Source of the DNA: Jiella mangrovi
GTDB taxonomy: Bacteria; Pseudomonadota; Alphaproteobacteria; Rhizobiales; Rhizobiaceae
Length of the DNA stretch: 64,000 nucleotides
Reading direction: 5' to 3'
Assembly: GCF_017815135.1 (NCBI RefSeq)
Contig: NZ_JAGJCF010000006.1
Span: 186,001 to 250,000 of the forward strand
The notes under the pieces: model-generated
Database searches by the model: none
Seen by the model: the letters and a program-made list of their open reading frames with translations, nothing else
Told to the model about the DNA's origin: nothing
Position numbers and translations under genes: made by a program
Shown: in pieces, positions 44,825 to 54,336 of the stretch
Layout of the letters: each line of letters begins with the position of its first letter
How positions within the stretch are numbered: the first letter of the stretch is position 1

Positions 44825-46087
44825 TTAAATTGATGTTTCGAGCATTCTTTGGTCTTGGGTGTCATTTTCGCTCGGCGCCGGAAAACGGGCCGTAAAGGTC
44901 GAGCCCCTGCCGACGACGCTATCGACGATCAGGCGGCTGCGATGTCTGAGAAGAATGTTGCGGACGATCGAAAGCCCGAGCCCGGTGCCGCGCTTGGACC
45001 GCGAATTGCCGACATCGACCCGGTAGAACCGCTCGGTCAGTCGCGGCACGTGCTCGGCGGGGATGCCGGCGCCGAAATCGCGCACCGAGGCATCGATCAC
45101 CGCCTCGCCGCGTTCGGTGGTCCGGTTGAGGAAAATTTCCACCCGCGCGCCATCGGCGCCGTATTTGCAGGCATTCTCGATCAGATTGGCGAAGACCTGA
45201 ATGAGTTCGTCCTCGTCGCCCACGACCTGGACCGTGTCCTCGCCGGGCGTAAAGTCGAGGCTGAGACCGAGGTCGTCGGCCAGCGGCTTGAGCTGCGAGC
45301 GCACCTTGGAGATCACCGAAACGAGGTCGGCGCGCGCCATTGGCGGGACATGGCGGCGCATCTCGATGCGTGACAGCGAAAGCAGATCGTCGATCAGGCG
45401 TGACATGCGCGTCGCCTGTTCACGCATGATGGCGAGGAACTGGTCCCGCGCCGCCGGATCGTCGCGAGCCGGGCCCTGCAGGGTCTCGATGAAACCGGAT
45501 AGGGACGCAAGCGGTGTTCGCAGCTCGTGCGAGGCGTTCGCCACGAAGTCGGAGCGCATGCGCTCGACCCGTCTTTCAGCCGTGCGATCGTGGAACAGCA
45601 CGACGAAAAAGGTCGGCAGCATGCCCTGATAGGAGGGGACGGGCAGGATCTCGACCACCCAGTGACGCTCGATCGGCCGCCGCTCGTCGAGGGTCGCGGT
45701 GGTGGCGACCGTATTCTTGATCGCTGCCTCGATGGAGGCGAGCAGTTCGGGCGAACGGAAGCGCAAGGACAAAGGATCGGCGAGCGCCATATTGCCGAAT
45801 GCCACCGCCGAGACCGGGTTGCGATAGCGGATCAGAAGCTCGCGATCGACGATGAGCGCGGGCTCCTGAAGGGCTTCCAGGACGGCCTTCATGCCGCGAT
45901 CGGGCCAGACCCGTTCGCTGGCGCGGCTCTCGATCTCCGCGCGCTTGGCCGTATTGCGCGACGGCCAGTAGATCGTCGCGGCCAGAATGCCAAACACGCA
46001 GGCCGCAGCGACGGCGGCCTGCGTGTGGAGCACCGCGAGCGCCAGCAATGACAGGGCAGCGATGAAAGTCAGACGTTTCCTGCGCAT
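44825..46087 (-). CDS. phoR: Phosphate regulon sensor kinase PhoR
   Basis: A 420-residue histidine kinase. Two adjacent hydrophobic segments near the N-terminus (LTFIAALSLLALAVL and AAVAAACVFGILAAT) anchor it, a PAS-like region follows (about 70-165), then the H-box FVANASHELRTPLASLSG, N-box NLIENACKYG, and ATP-binding DFGAGIP and GTGLGLSIV. It phosphorylates PhoB when phosphate is scarce. The ATG at 46087 (MRRKRLTF) is preferred; the frame stays open upstream but shows no kinase-like sequence. It precedes pstS with the Pho-box array in between. Confidence 0.95.
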   Translation of the reverse strand: MRRKRLTFIAALSLLALAVLHTQAAVAAACVFGILAATIYWPSRNTAKRAEIESRASERVWPDRGMKAVLEALQEPALIVDRELLIRYRNPVSAVAFGNMALADPLSLRFRSPELLASIEAAIKNTVATTATLDERRPIERHWVVEILPVPSYQGMLPTFFVVLFHDRTAERRVERMRSDFVANASHELRTPLASLSGFIETLQGPARDDPAARDQFLAIMREQATRMSRLIDDLLSLSRIEMRRHVPPMARADLVSVISKVRSQLKPLADDLGLSLDFTPGEDTVQVVGDEDELIQVFANLIENACKYGADGARVEIFLNRTTERGEAVIDASVRDFGAGIPAEHVPRLTERFYRVDVGNSRSKRGTGLGLSIVRNILLRHRSRLIVDSVVGRGSTFTARFPAPSENDTQDQRMLETSI

Positions 46088-46241
46088 GCCGTCTTCATGG
46101 GTCGGTCGGTTTGAATGACTGAACGCTGCTTCGATGAATGCGCAGCCAGCCACGCGAATCGGAGGAGCCTTCGTGACCTCGTTACCACGCGATTGTGACG
46201 TTCACGATTGGCCGGTGATGCGCCCTGGTCCCCCTCCCGGC

Positions 46242-47390
46242 TCAGGAGCCCTGGCGCAGTTTCAGGCCGAAGAACAGAAGATCCTTTGCGCCGGGCCCGA
46301 TCGCGGGATCGAGGGCGATCTGGCCGCCGGTCACGGCTTCGGGCGGGAATTCGAGATGGAAGAGAAAATTCTCCTCGGGCAATGCGGTCTTGAAGCGCTG
46401 CCGCCCGCAGACGGTGTCGGCGCCGAAAAGGCAGCGCAGCGTGAATTCGCGGGCCGTGCCGTCCGGCGAGCCGACGATGACTTCGCCCTGGACCTTCTGA
46501 CCGGCGAATTGCCGCGCGATGTCTCCGGAAATCGGAAGGTCGATCTCGCCCGTGACGTTGGAACCATCGGCGGTATTCTCGCCCGTCCGGCCCTCGAGCT
46601 TCAGGGCGTCCTTGCCACCGGCGCCGGGCACGAGCTCGATCGCGGAATCGCTGTCGGCAAATTCGCGCATCGCCGCCGGCGTATAGACGTCCACCCACTT
46701 CGTCGCGGCAGCTGTCTGGTCGACGCTCGTCGCATTTTCCTTGATCGCGTCGGCGACCGAGATCCCTGCCGCGTTTGGATCGGCCTCTGCCGTGTCGTTG
46801 GAGCTGGCCGAGGAGAAAAACGGCAGAACGATCCAGACCGCGACGCCGAGAAGAAACAGAAGCAGAAGCACGATGACGGCGGCGGTCAGCTTGCGGCCGA
46901 GCCGTCCGCTCCGTTCGGCGGCGCCGGTGTCCGCAACCTCGTCACCGGCCCTTGCCGGCGCGTCGTTTCGATCGGGCGCCGCCGGTGAGACGCCGGACAG
47001 GGGCGCCCCTTCATGGCTCGGTTCGCCGCTGCCGTTCAGGACCGGCTCGCCGCCTTCGGTTTTAACGAATCCGTCCGGGCCATCTCTCGTGTCGCGCGGC
47101 TCGCTCGCATCGCCGGAAGCTCCCACCGCCTCGTCATCGAGGCCGGCGAATTCGGTCTCGAGCGTCTCAACGGCTGAGATCAGTTCGCGGCGGTGACGGT
47201 CCCGTGCCTCTTCCGACATCTCGTTGGCGGCTTCGAGACGCAAAAGCGCCCGTTCGGCGGCTTCGTAGATCTCGAGGCGGAAATTCGGATCGGCGGCATT
47301 TCCCTTGGTGAGGGTTCGCCGCAAACTCTTTTCGATCGCGCTTCCCAAAAACCGTCTACCCTTCTCAGCCTGATGGCCCGTTTCCGACAC
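46242..47390 (-). CDS. Unidentified single-span membrane protein
   Basis: A 382-residue protein for which I recognise no named family. The N-terminal part (to about residue 165) is hydrophilic and acidic, including a helical stretch LEIYEAAERALLRLEAANEM. One strong transmembrane segment follows (about 170-190, AAVIVLLLLFLLGVAVWIVL). The C-terminal 190 residues look folded and periplasmic, ending with GLKLRQGS. Layout (cytoplasmic helical part, one span, periplasmic domain) suggests a signalling or anti-sigma-like role, but no motif supports that. It is divergent from the GH15 gene. Confidence 0.7.
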   Translation of the reverse strand: MSETGHQAEKGRRFLGSAIEKSLRRTLTKGNAADPNFRLEIYEAAERALLRLEAANEMSEEARDRHRRELISAVETLETEFAGLDDEAVGASGDASEPRDTRDGPDGFVKTEGGEPVLNGSGEPSHEGAPLSGVSPAAPDRNDAPARAGDEVADTGAAERSGRLGRKLTAAVIVLLLLFLLGVAVWIVLPFFSSASSNDTAEADPNAAGISVADAIKENATSVDQTAAATKWVDVYTPAAMREFADSDSAIELVPGAGGKDALKLEGRTGENTADGSNVTGEIDLPISGDIARQFAGQKVQGEVIVGSPDGTAREFTLRCLFGADTVCGRQRFKTALPEENFLFHLEFPPEAVTGGQIALDPAIGPGAKDLLFFGLKLRQGS

Positions 47391-47604
47391 GTGATTCGCA
47401 TTCTCCCATCGCCGGAGAGAAGGGTGTCGGCACTATACCCGTCGTCGTTTTGGTCACCACGTCCCAATGCCGATATGTACCAGCCGCCTTCGGTGTTGCA
47501 AATGCTTCGAGACCGGTAGGATTTCGTGGTGCGTCAAAAGGCGTGCTTTACCCCTTCATGTCGTATTCGATGTTCGTGCGACATGAGACGTTGACTGGAA
47601 GCAG

Positions 47605-49473
47605 ATGTCCGAAGCTCCTACGCCCCCCGTGCCCAATCGAATCGCATCGCATGGTGTGATCGGCGACATGAACACGATCGCCCTCGTTGCCGAGGATGGA
47701 ACGATCGATTTCCTGTCGCATCCGCGCATCGATTCGCCGACGCTGTTCGCATCGCTCCTCGATTCCGAAAAGGGCGGCCGCTTTGCCTTCCACGTCGAGG
47801 ACGGAGCGATCGCCTTCCGCCAGATCTACCTTCCCGACACGAACATCCTGATCAGCCGGTTTCTCGGCGACGAGGGGATCGGCGAGGTCTGCGACTACAT
47901 GCCGATCGACGGCACCGGCCGGATCGTCCGCCGGGCCAAGGCGATCGTCGGGGCCAAGAGGTTTCGTCTCTCGGTCTCGGCGCGGCCGGACTACGCCCGC
48001 GCCAAGCCGACGCTGACGCCGGTCGAGGGCGGGGTCTGCATCAGCTGGACGGGGGAGGACGGCGAGGCGCAGGCGGTCACGCTCTACGCCTCGTTCCCAT
48101 TGACGATCAGCGGCGAGGACATCGACACCGCGATCGATCTCAAGGAAGGTGAGGGCTGCTGGGTGGTGCTGTGCCCCGGGCATCCCGATGCACCGCCGAT
48201 CTGCGAACGCTATGTGAAACGATCCTTCGCCCGCACCCGCGACTACTGGCACAAATGGGTCAATCGCGGCAGCTATCCGACATTCTGGCGCGAACTCGTC
48301 GTGCGCTCGGCTCTGACGCTGAAACTCCTGACCTCGGCCGAATTCGGCTCGATCGCCGCCGCCGCGACCTTCGGCCTGCCGGAAGTCCTGGGCGGCGAGC
48401 GCAACTGGGACTACCGCTACTGCTGGGTCCGCGATTCCGCCTTCACGCTCTACAGCCTGTCGCGCCTCGGTTATTACGACGAGGCCGAGTCTTTCATTCA
48501 CTTTCTCATGGAGCGCGCCGTCGAGACCGGCGAGTCCGGGCTTCAGATCATGTATCGCATGGACGGCGGCGGCGACATGCCGGAGACCGAGCTCGGTCAT
48601 CTTTCCGGCTATGACGGCTCAAAGCCGGTCAGAATCGGCAACGCTGCCTACAAGCAGCGCCAGATGGACATCTACGGCGAGTTTCTCGACGCGCTCTACA
48701 TTTCCACCAAGGCCCGCGGCAAGCCGGCCTATGCGGTCTGGGAGAAGATCTCGCGGATCGTCGATTGGCTGTCGCACAACTGGCATCTGCCAGACCGGGG
48801 CATATGGGAAAGCCGGGGCGAGCCGCAGGAATACCTGTCCTCGCGGCTGATGTGCTGGGTTGCCCTCGACCGGGCTCTCAAGATCGCCCAGACCCACTCG
48901 CTTCCGGGCGACATCCTGCGCTGGCGGCAAGAGCGCGACAAGATCCAGAAGACGATCATCGACGATTTCTGGAATCCCGAACTCGGCGCCTTCACCCAGT
49001 TCAAGGGCTCCAAGACCCTCGACGCGGTCGTCCTGTTGATGCCGCTGGTCAAGTTCATCAATCCGCGCGATCCCATGTGGACCTCGACGCTGAGGGCCGT
49101 GCGCACCCATCTCGTGCGCGACTGCCTCGTCAAGCGCTACCTCAATACCGACGAGAACGACGACGGGCTGGGCGGCGAGGAGGGGGCCTTCACCATCTGC
49201 TCCTTCTGGTATGTGGAGGCCCTGGCACGGACCGGCTACGTCGCCGACGCGCGGCTCCTTTTCGAGAAGCTGCACACCTATGCCAACCATCTCGGCCTGT
49301 TCTCCGAGGAACTTTCCGAGACCGGCGACCATCTCGGCAACTTCCCGCAGGGGCTCACGCATCTTTCGCTGATCTCCGCAGCCATTTGGCTCGATCGATC
49401 GTTGAACGGGGACAAGGCCGATCCCGGCTATTTCGAATTCAAGATGATGGAGGATCCCGATGGCATCTACTGA
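47605..49473 (+). CDS. GH15-family glycoside hydrolase (glucoamylase/trehalase-like)
   Basis: A 622-residue cytoplasmic-looking enzyme of the GH15 superfamily. The N-terminal beta-sandwich region includes DGTIDFLSHPRIDSPTLFAS and the catalytic (alpha/alpha)6 domain includes GGERNWDYRYCWVRDSAFT and NDDGLGGEEGAFTICSFW, where the acidic catalytic residues lie. The closing GNFPQGLTHLSLISAAIWL is typical. Alphaproteobacterial members hydrolyse alpha-glucosides or trehalose; substrate is not decided by sequence. It overlaps the following SDR gene by 14 bp. Confidence 0.93.
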   Translation: MSEAPTPPVPNRIASHGVIGDMNTIALVAEDGTIDFLSHPRIDSPTLFASLLDSEKGGRFAFHVEDGAIAFRQIYLPDTNILISRFLGDEGIGEVCDYMPIDGTGRIVRRAKAIVGAKRFRLSVSARPDYARAKPTLTPVEGGVCISWTGEDGEAQAVTLYASFPLTISGEDIDTAIDLKEGEGCWVVLCPGHPDAPPICERYVKRSFARTRDYWHKWVNRGSYPTFWRELVVRSALTLKLLTSAEFGSIAAAATFGLPEVLGGERNWDYRYCWVRDSAFTLYSLSRLGYYDEAESFIHFLMERAVETGESGLQIMYRMDGGGDMPETELGHLSGYDGSKPVRIGNAAYKQRQMDIYGEFLDALYISTKARGKPAYAVWEKISRIVDWLSHNWHLPDRGIWESRGEPQEYLSSRLMCWVALDRALKIAQTHSLPGDILRWRQERDKIQKTIIDDFWNPELGAFTQFKGSKTLDAVVLLMPLVKFINPRDPMWTSTLRAVRTHLVRDCLVKRYLNTDENDDGLGGEEGAFTICSFWYVEALARTGYVADARLLFEKLHTYANHLGLFSEELSETGDHLGNFPQGLTHLSLISAAIWLDRSLNGDKADPGYFEFKMMEDPDGIY

Positions 49474-50269
49474 CGTGACACGCCTCGACGGACAGGCGGC
49501 GCTGGTCACCGGAGCCTCTTCGGGCATCGGCAGGGCTTCGGCGATGGCGCTGGCGGAGGCGGGCGCCGCCGTCGCCGTCAACTATCTCGGCAGCCCGGAC
49601 GACGCCGACGCGGTCGTCGCCGAAATCGAGAAGAACGGCGGCCGGGCTGTCGCCGTCAAGGGCGACGTCTCGAAGGAAGACGATGTGATCGGGATGTTCG
49701 TCGCGGCGGAAAAGGCGCTCGGCCCCCTCGACATCGTCATGTCCAATGCAGGCATCCAGAAGGATGCCAAGATCGGCGACATGACCCTCGACGACTGGAA
49801 TGCGGTGATCGGCGTCAATCTCACGGGCGGTTTTCTGGTCGGGCGTGAGGCGATCCGCCATTTCCGCTCCAAGGGCCGGCGGCCGGATGTCAGCCGCGCG
49901 CTCGGCAAGCTGGTCTTCGACGCGTCGGTCCACCAGGTGATCCCCTGGGCCTTTCACGTGAACTACGCGGCGTCGAAAGGCGGCATTCACGTTCTGATGC
50001 AGTCGCTCGCCCAGGAAGTGGCGCAGGAGGGCATCCGCGTGAACTCCGTCGCGCCGGGCGCGATCGCGACCGCGATCAACGCCGAAGAGCGCAAGACCCA
50101 CGAGGCCGAGATGCTCAAGCTCATTCCCTATGGCCGTGTCGGCGATCCGATCGACATCGGCCGCGTCGTCTCCTGGCTCGTTTCGGACGCGGCGGACTAT
50201 ATCGTCGGCCAGACGATCTTTGCCGACGGGGGCATGACCCTCTATCCAGGCTTTCGCGGCAACGGCTGA
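49460..50269 (+). CDS. SDR oxidoreductase (glucose 1-dehydrogenase-like)
   Basis: A 269-residue classical SDR. The cofactor motif is TGASSGIGR at about residue 15, the NAG motif is MSNAGIQ, and the active site Y-x-x-x-K is YAASKGG. The order with the upstream GH15 enzyme suggests that released glucose is oxidised to gluconolactone (inference). The ATG at 49460 lies inside the end of the GH15 gene, so translation is coupled. Confidence 0.93.
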   Translation: MASTDVTRLDGQAALVTGASSGIGRASAMALAEAGAAVAVNYLGSPDDADAVVAEIEKNGGRAVAVKGDVSKEDDVIGMFVAAEKALGPLDIVMSNAGIQKDAKIGDMTLDDWNAVIGVNLTGGFLVGREAIRHFRSKGRRPDVSRALGKLVFDASVHQVIPWAFHVNYAASKGGIHVLMQSLAQEVAQEGIRVNSVAPGAIATAINAEERKTHEAEMLKLIPYGRVGDPIDIGRVVSWLVSDAADYIVGQTIFADGGMTLYPGFRGNG

Positions 50270-50385
50270 CGGACGCATCGACAGTCGCGGACGGCGAACG
50301 CGCCGTCCATCTGCCGCGATGGTGCACAAGTCGCGGCTGACTGCTATGCCAGATCGTCCCTGAAACTTAGCAAAGGATCAATCGC

Positions 50386-51183
50386 ATGGCACTCGACGGA
50401 CGCGTCGCCATCGTCACCGGAGGCGCCAAGGGCATCGGCTACGCGATCGCCCGCCGGTTCCTGCATGATGGCGCCAAGGTCGTCATCGCCGACAGCGACG
50501 AGAAAGCCGGCAATCAGGCGGTCGAGGAACTCGCCGATTTCGGCGATGTCGTCGCGGTTGGCTGCAATGTCGCCGAGCGACTGGACGTCCACAACCTGCT
50601 CGCCGCCGCGCTCGACCGGTTCGGCGACGTCGATATCCTCGTCAACAATGCCGGGGTCGTCAGCAAGGCCTCGTTTCTCGAGCTCGAGGAAGCCGATTTC
50701 ACGCGTGTTCTCGACGTCAATCTGAAGGGCGCCTTCCTGTGCGGCCAGGCCGTCGCCCGTCATCTCGTCGACAAGGTGAAGCGGGGCGGCCCGGCCGGGT
50801 CGATCGTCAACATGTCTTCGGTGAATGCCGTCTTCGCGCTGCCCGACCAGGTGGCCTATTCGGTGTCCAAGGGCGGCCTCAGCCAGCTGACCAAGGTCAT
50901 GGCGCTGTCGCTCGCCGCCCACGGCATCCGTGTCAATGCGATCGGCCCCGGCTCGATCATGACGGATCTGCTCAAGGGCGTCGTCGACGACGAGGCGGCG
51001 ATGCGAAAGGTGCTGTCGCGAACCCCGCTCGGCCGTATCGGCGAGCCGCGGGAGATCGCTGCGATCGCGAGCTTCCTTGCTTCCGACGAGGCGAGTTACA
51101 TCACCGGCCAGACGATTTTCGCCGATGGCGGCCGGTTGCCGCTGAACTACACGGTCGAGGTCGGCAGCCAGGACGAGGGGTGA
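50386..51183 (+). CDS. SDR-family oxidoreductase
   Basis: A 265-residue classical SDR with TGGAKGIGYAIARR at residue 12, NNAGVVSKAS, and the active site YSVSKGGLSQLTK. It reads in the same direction as the preceding SDR but 116 bp later. The substrate is unknown. Start ATG at 50386 fits the family. Confidence 0.93.
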   Translation: MALDGRVAIVTGGAKGIGYAIARRFLHDGAKVVIADSDEKAGNQAVEELADFGDVVAVGCNVAERLDVHNLLAAALDRFGDVDILVNNAGVVSKASFLELEEADFTRVLDVNLKGAFLCGQAVARHLVDKVKRGGPAGSIVNMSSVNAVFALPDQVAYSVSKGGLSQLTKVMALSLAAHGIRVNAIGPGSIMTDLLKGVVDDEAAMRKVLSRTPLGRIGEPREIAAIASFLASDEASYITGQTIFADGGRLPLNYTVEVGSQDEG

Positions 51184-51313
51184 GTTCCGGCCAAAGCCGC
51201 TCGGGCGTCCACGAATTCGGTTGCATTCGCAACTTTATTGTCGGCTTAGCAACATTTTTAAGAAATCATGCGACCTGATCTGCTCATGCGGGAGCAGAGC
51301 GGGCGCGCGTCAA

Positions 51314-52897
51314 ATGGTCTTCCATCGTCAAACTGAACGCTTGAATCGTGGTTTCTGGGCCATCGTCGTCACCGTCGCCGTGGTCGCGTTGCTCAGTCTG
51401 GTCACGGCCTGCGAGTTATTCGAGCTGCACCGCTCCGTCAGCTCCGTGCTCTGGGTGCAGTTGGCGGCGAGCCTTGCGGCCCTTGTCGGCCTCTTTCAGA
51501 TGCGAAAGTCCCTCCGGCAGCTCCTGGCGGAGCTGAAAGACGCCCATCGCCGGCAGGCCAGCGTCTACCGCCGGGACGCCGTGACCGGGGCGCTGAACCG
51601 GGCGGCCTTCATCGCCGAATGCGAAAGGGCGATGCATAATCGCAAGGAGGGCTCCGGCTACTTCCTGCAGATCGATCTCGACTATCTGAAACGCATCAAC
51701 GACAGCATGGGCCATGCCAAGGGCGATGCCGCGCTCCGGCACGCCGCCGACATTGCCCATGCCATGGCTCCGGGGACGGTGTTCGGCCGCCTCGGCGGTG
51801 ACGAATTCGCTCTGCTCGTTGCCAAACGACCCTATGACGAGGCCCTGGGCTTCGCCAACCGATATCTGGCACAGCTCGCCATGACGTTCTGGCACGAAGG
51901 TCAGCCGATGAACCTCTCCGCCTCGATCGGCGTCGCGCCGATCGAGTGCGATATCAGCGGCTTCGACGAACTGATGCACCATGCGGACCTGGCGCTCTAC
52001 GAGAGCAAGCGCAAAGGTCGGGGTCAGGCGACGCTGTTCACCCAATCGATGCTGAGCGATCTTCGCCATGCCCGGCTGATCGAGCGGGAACTGCGGGCGG
52101 CGATCCTGCTGGACGAACTGGAACTCGCCTATCAGCCGCTGTTCCGGGCGGACGGAGCGCTGCATGCCTGCGAAGCGCTGGTGCGTTGGCGCCATCCCCT
52201 GCGCGGCCTCGTGCCCCCTTCGGACTTCGTGCCGGTTGCCGAACGCTCGGTCATGATCGATCTGCTCGGCGAATGGGTTTTGCGGCGCGCCTGCCGGGAC
52301 ATGCTCGATTTCCCGGGGCTGATCTTCGGCGTGAATTTCGCGCCGAGCCAGTTCAAGCGGGACAGTGTCGTCTCGATGGTCGAGACCGTTCTCGGCGAGA
52401 CCGGGGCCGACCCGTCGCGGCTGGTGATCGAGATCACCGAAAGCATGGCGATGAGCGACCGGGAGGACGTGCGCCAGCGGCTGGAGGCGTTGCGCCGGCT
52501 CGGAGTGAAGATCGCCCTCGACGACTTCGGCGCCGGCTTCAGCGGATTTGCCTATCTGCAGAGCTTCCCGGTCGACACGATCAAGATCGACCGGGCTTTC
52601 GTTTCGAAGCTCGGCACGAGCCACGCGTCGGATGTGATGGTGACGGCGCTCGTCAACGTCGCCCACGCCTACCGTGTGAACGTGGTGGCAGAAGGTATCG
52701 AGACAGAGGAGCAGCACACCCTGGCCAAGCTGGCGGGTGCCGAACTCTTTCAGGGCTACCTTCTTGATCGGCCAATGGGAATCGCAGCCTTGAAGGAACG
52801 CTATGCGGTCCGCACGCAGTCGAGTGGGCCGAAGGAACTTGCGTCTTCCGGGGCTGCCTCTCATTCAGGACCCGGCTGTCGCGCGCACAGCGCCTAG
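51314..52897 (+). CDS. GGDEF-EAL cyclic di-GMP protein, membrane-anchored
   Basis: A 527-residue bifunctional-type protein. Two hydrophobic segments (about residues 17-36 and 46-62) anchor it. The GGDEF domain (about 85-240) keeps the RLGGDEFALLV site, so cyclase activity is possible; no RxxD inhibitory site lies upstream of it. The EAL domain (about 260-500) has ACEALVRWRHP, FGVNFAPSQF, LDDFGAGFSGFAYLQ and IKIDR, and VAEGIETEEQH, the motifs required of an active phosphodiesterase. The net activity cannot be judged. The ATG at 51314 is preferred; the frame extends upstream. Confidence 0.93.
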   Translation: MVFHRQTERLNRGFWAIVVTVAVVALLSLVTACELFELHRSVSSVLWVQLAASLAALVGLFQMRKSLRQLLAELKDAHRRQASVYRRDAVTGALNRAAFIAECERAMHNRKEGSGYFLQIDLDYLKRINDSMGHAKGDAALRHAADIAHAMAPGTVFGRLGGDEFALLVAKRPYDEALGFANRYLAQLAMTFWHEGQPMNLSASIGVAPIECDISGFDELMHHADLALYESKRKGRGQATLFTQSMLSDLRHARLIERELRAAILLDELELAYQPLFRADGALHACEALVRWRHPLRGLVPPSDFVPVAERSVMIDLLGEWVLRRACRDMLDFPGLIFGVNFAPSQFKRDSVVSMVETVLGETGADPSRLVIEITESMAMSDREDVRQRLEALRRLGVKIALDDFGAGFSGFAYLQSFPVDTIKIDRAFVSKLGTSHASDVMVTALVNVAHAYRVNVVAEGIETEEQHTLAKLAGAELFQGYLLDRPMGIAALKERYAVRTQSSGPKELASSGAASHSGPGCRAHSA

Positions 52898-53002
52898 CGC
52901 GCCATTCGTTCGAATGGACACCACCGTCCACGACATTCTTGTCTAACCGCGCATATCGAGTGTCAGACACTCCGAGATTAGGCGTCCGCCTTTATCGCGT
53001 TC

Positions 53003-53031
53003 GTCATGCTCGGGCCCCGTCCCGAGCATCC
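53003..53031 (-). repeat. REP unit d, GATGCTCGGG variant
   Basis: Reverse complement of the unit at 26544, with CATGCTCGGG and CCCGAGCATC arms. Lies in composite copy 2. Confidence 0.85.
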
Positions 53032-53069
53032 AGTGCGCCGGCTAAGCTTCTGTAGTTACAAACGTTTCT

Positions 53070-53098
53070 GGATTCTCGGGACGGGGCCCGAGAATGAC
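53070..53098 (+). repeat. REP unit e, GATTCTCGGG variant
   Basis: Same as the unit at 12634-12662 (GATTCTCGGG and CCCGAGAATG arms). It faces unit d 38 bp away, forming an inverted pair. Confidence 0.85.
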
Positions 53099-53275
53099 GA
53101 ATTGTCGAATGGTGCGCCTTCTCGATCAAGTCGTGGCCGGCCCTCGAGGATCGTGTCGTCCACACTGAATGGACGCACAAAGGATGCTCTAACCTTTTGA
53201 TCTGCAGCGCTGAGAGCCGACGAACCGGAGGGCGAGCCGAGAGAGCAGGGAAGCTCGGTTCGCGCTTGGTCGATC

Positions 53276-54175
53276 TCAGCTCTTGCGATAGGAGACGAAG
53301 CGCGCGGCTTCGACCAGGTTCGCCGCACGGTCTCCAAACGGCTCGAGCATCTCCTCCGCGCCGGTGACGAGCGCGGCCAGACGATCCTCCAGGGCTCGCT
53401 TTCCGTAGATCTGGGCGAGGGTCTGCTTGCCCTGCTCGCGGTCCTTGCCGGTCGCCTTGCCGACGACGGCCGGATCGCCCTTTTCATCCAGCAGATCGTC
53501 GGCGAGCTGAAAGGCGATGCCGACATTTTCGCCGTAGCGGCGCATCCGCATGCGGTCGTCGTCGCTCGCGCCCGAGACGAGAGCGCCCGCCTCGCAGGCA
53601 AAGGAGATCAGCGCGCCGGTCTTCATCGCCTGCATGCGGGTGATCTCGATTTCCGAGCGCGGCTTGCCGTTCGACTGCATGTCGAGGACCTGGCCGCCGA
53701 CCATGCCCGGCGCGCCCGCCTTCTTCGCCATCAGCGCGATGAGTTTGATTCGCACGGCCTCGGGGATCGTATCGACGGCCGCGACGATGCCGAAGGCAAG
53801 GGTCAACAGCGCGTCGCCGGCAAGAATCGCGGTGGCCTCGTCGAAGGCCTTGTGCACCGTCGGCTTGCCGCGTCTGAGGTCATCATTGTCCATCGCAGGG
53901 AGGTCGTCATGGACGAGGGAATAGGAATGAATGCACTCGGTGGCGAGCGCGACCTGCATGGCCGCCTTGGAATCGCCGCCGAGAAGTTTCGCCACTTCGC
54001 ACAGGAGGAACGGGCGCAGGCGCTTGCCGCCGTTGAGCACGCCGTGGCGCATGGCGTTGAGCAGATGATGCGGGGTTCCCGCGACCAACTGATGAGATGA
54101 CAGCACGTCGTCAAGATGTTCGCCGACAGCGGATGCGTTTGCCTTGAGTAATGCTTCGAATTCGCCGGATTTCAT
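53276..54175 (-). CDS. ispA: Farnesyl diphosphate synthase-type polyprenyl synthetase
   Basis: A 299-residue trans-isoprenyl diphosphate synthase. The first aspartate-rich motif appears in SLVHDDLPAMDNDDLRRG and the second in AFQLADDLLDEKGDP; KTGALISFACEAG follows the first. Length and FARM context suit farnesyl diphosphate synthase, supplying C15 diphosphate for ubiquinone and undecaprenyl synthesis; geranylgeranyl specificity is an alternative. The ATG at 54175 (MKSGEFEALL) is preferred over an upstream ATG at 54217. It is a lone minus-strand gene, divergent from mtgA. Confidence 0.9.
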   Translation of the reverse strand: MKSGEFEALLKANASAVGEHLDDVLSSHQLVAGTPHHLLNAMRHGVLNGGKRLRPFLLCEVAKLLGGDSKAAMQVALATECIHSYSLVHDDLPAMDNDDLRRGKPTVHKAFDEATAILAGDALLTLAFGIVAAVDTIPEAVRIKLIALMAKKAGAPGMVGGQVLDMQSNGKPRSEIEITRMQAMKTGALISFACEAGALVSGASDDDRMRMRRYGENVGIAFQLADDLLDEKGDPAVVGKATGKDREQGKQTLAQIYGKRALEDRLAALVTGAEEMLEPFGDRAANLVEAARFVSYRKS

Positions 54176-54336
54176 CTCTATCGTCTCTTCTTGATGTGAG
54201 TGACTTATAGTCACCATTGAACGCTTTTTCCGACATCCTCTCAGGAGCCATTGCGCCAGGTTTGTAGCACCGATAAGTAAAGGGAGCCCTTCCTCCGGTC
54301 TCTCCCATCGACATTGCCGAAGCCGCTGATTTTCAA

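Larger units (their letters stand above)
52948..53198 (-). repeat. Composite dispersed repeat, copy 2
   Basis: Reverse-orientation relative of 26371-26626. Shared parts, read on the minus strand, are GGCCACGACTTGATCGAG (53139-53122), ACAGAAGCTTAGCCGGCGC (53055-53037), a REP core, and CGCCTAATCTC with GAGTGTCTGACACTCGAT (52983-52956). Two REP units are present here (53003 and 53070); copy 1 keeps only one and looks deleted. Confidence 0.8.
52898..53275. other. Repeat-rich interval between the GGDEF-EAL gene and ispA
   Basis: No gene is supported. It contains composite repeat copy 2 with two REP units facing each other, plus fragments matching the repeats at 20041 and 26430. Confidence 0.7.

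Noticed and set aside
49582-50329. Minus-strand open frames over the SDR genes
   Set aside because: Antisense to well-supported SDR genes with intact active sites; GC-rich codon use leaves the opposite strand open.
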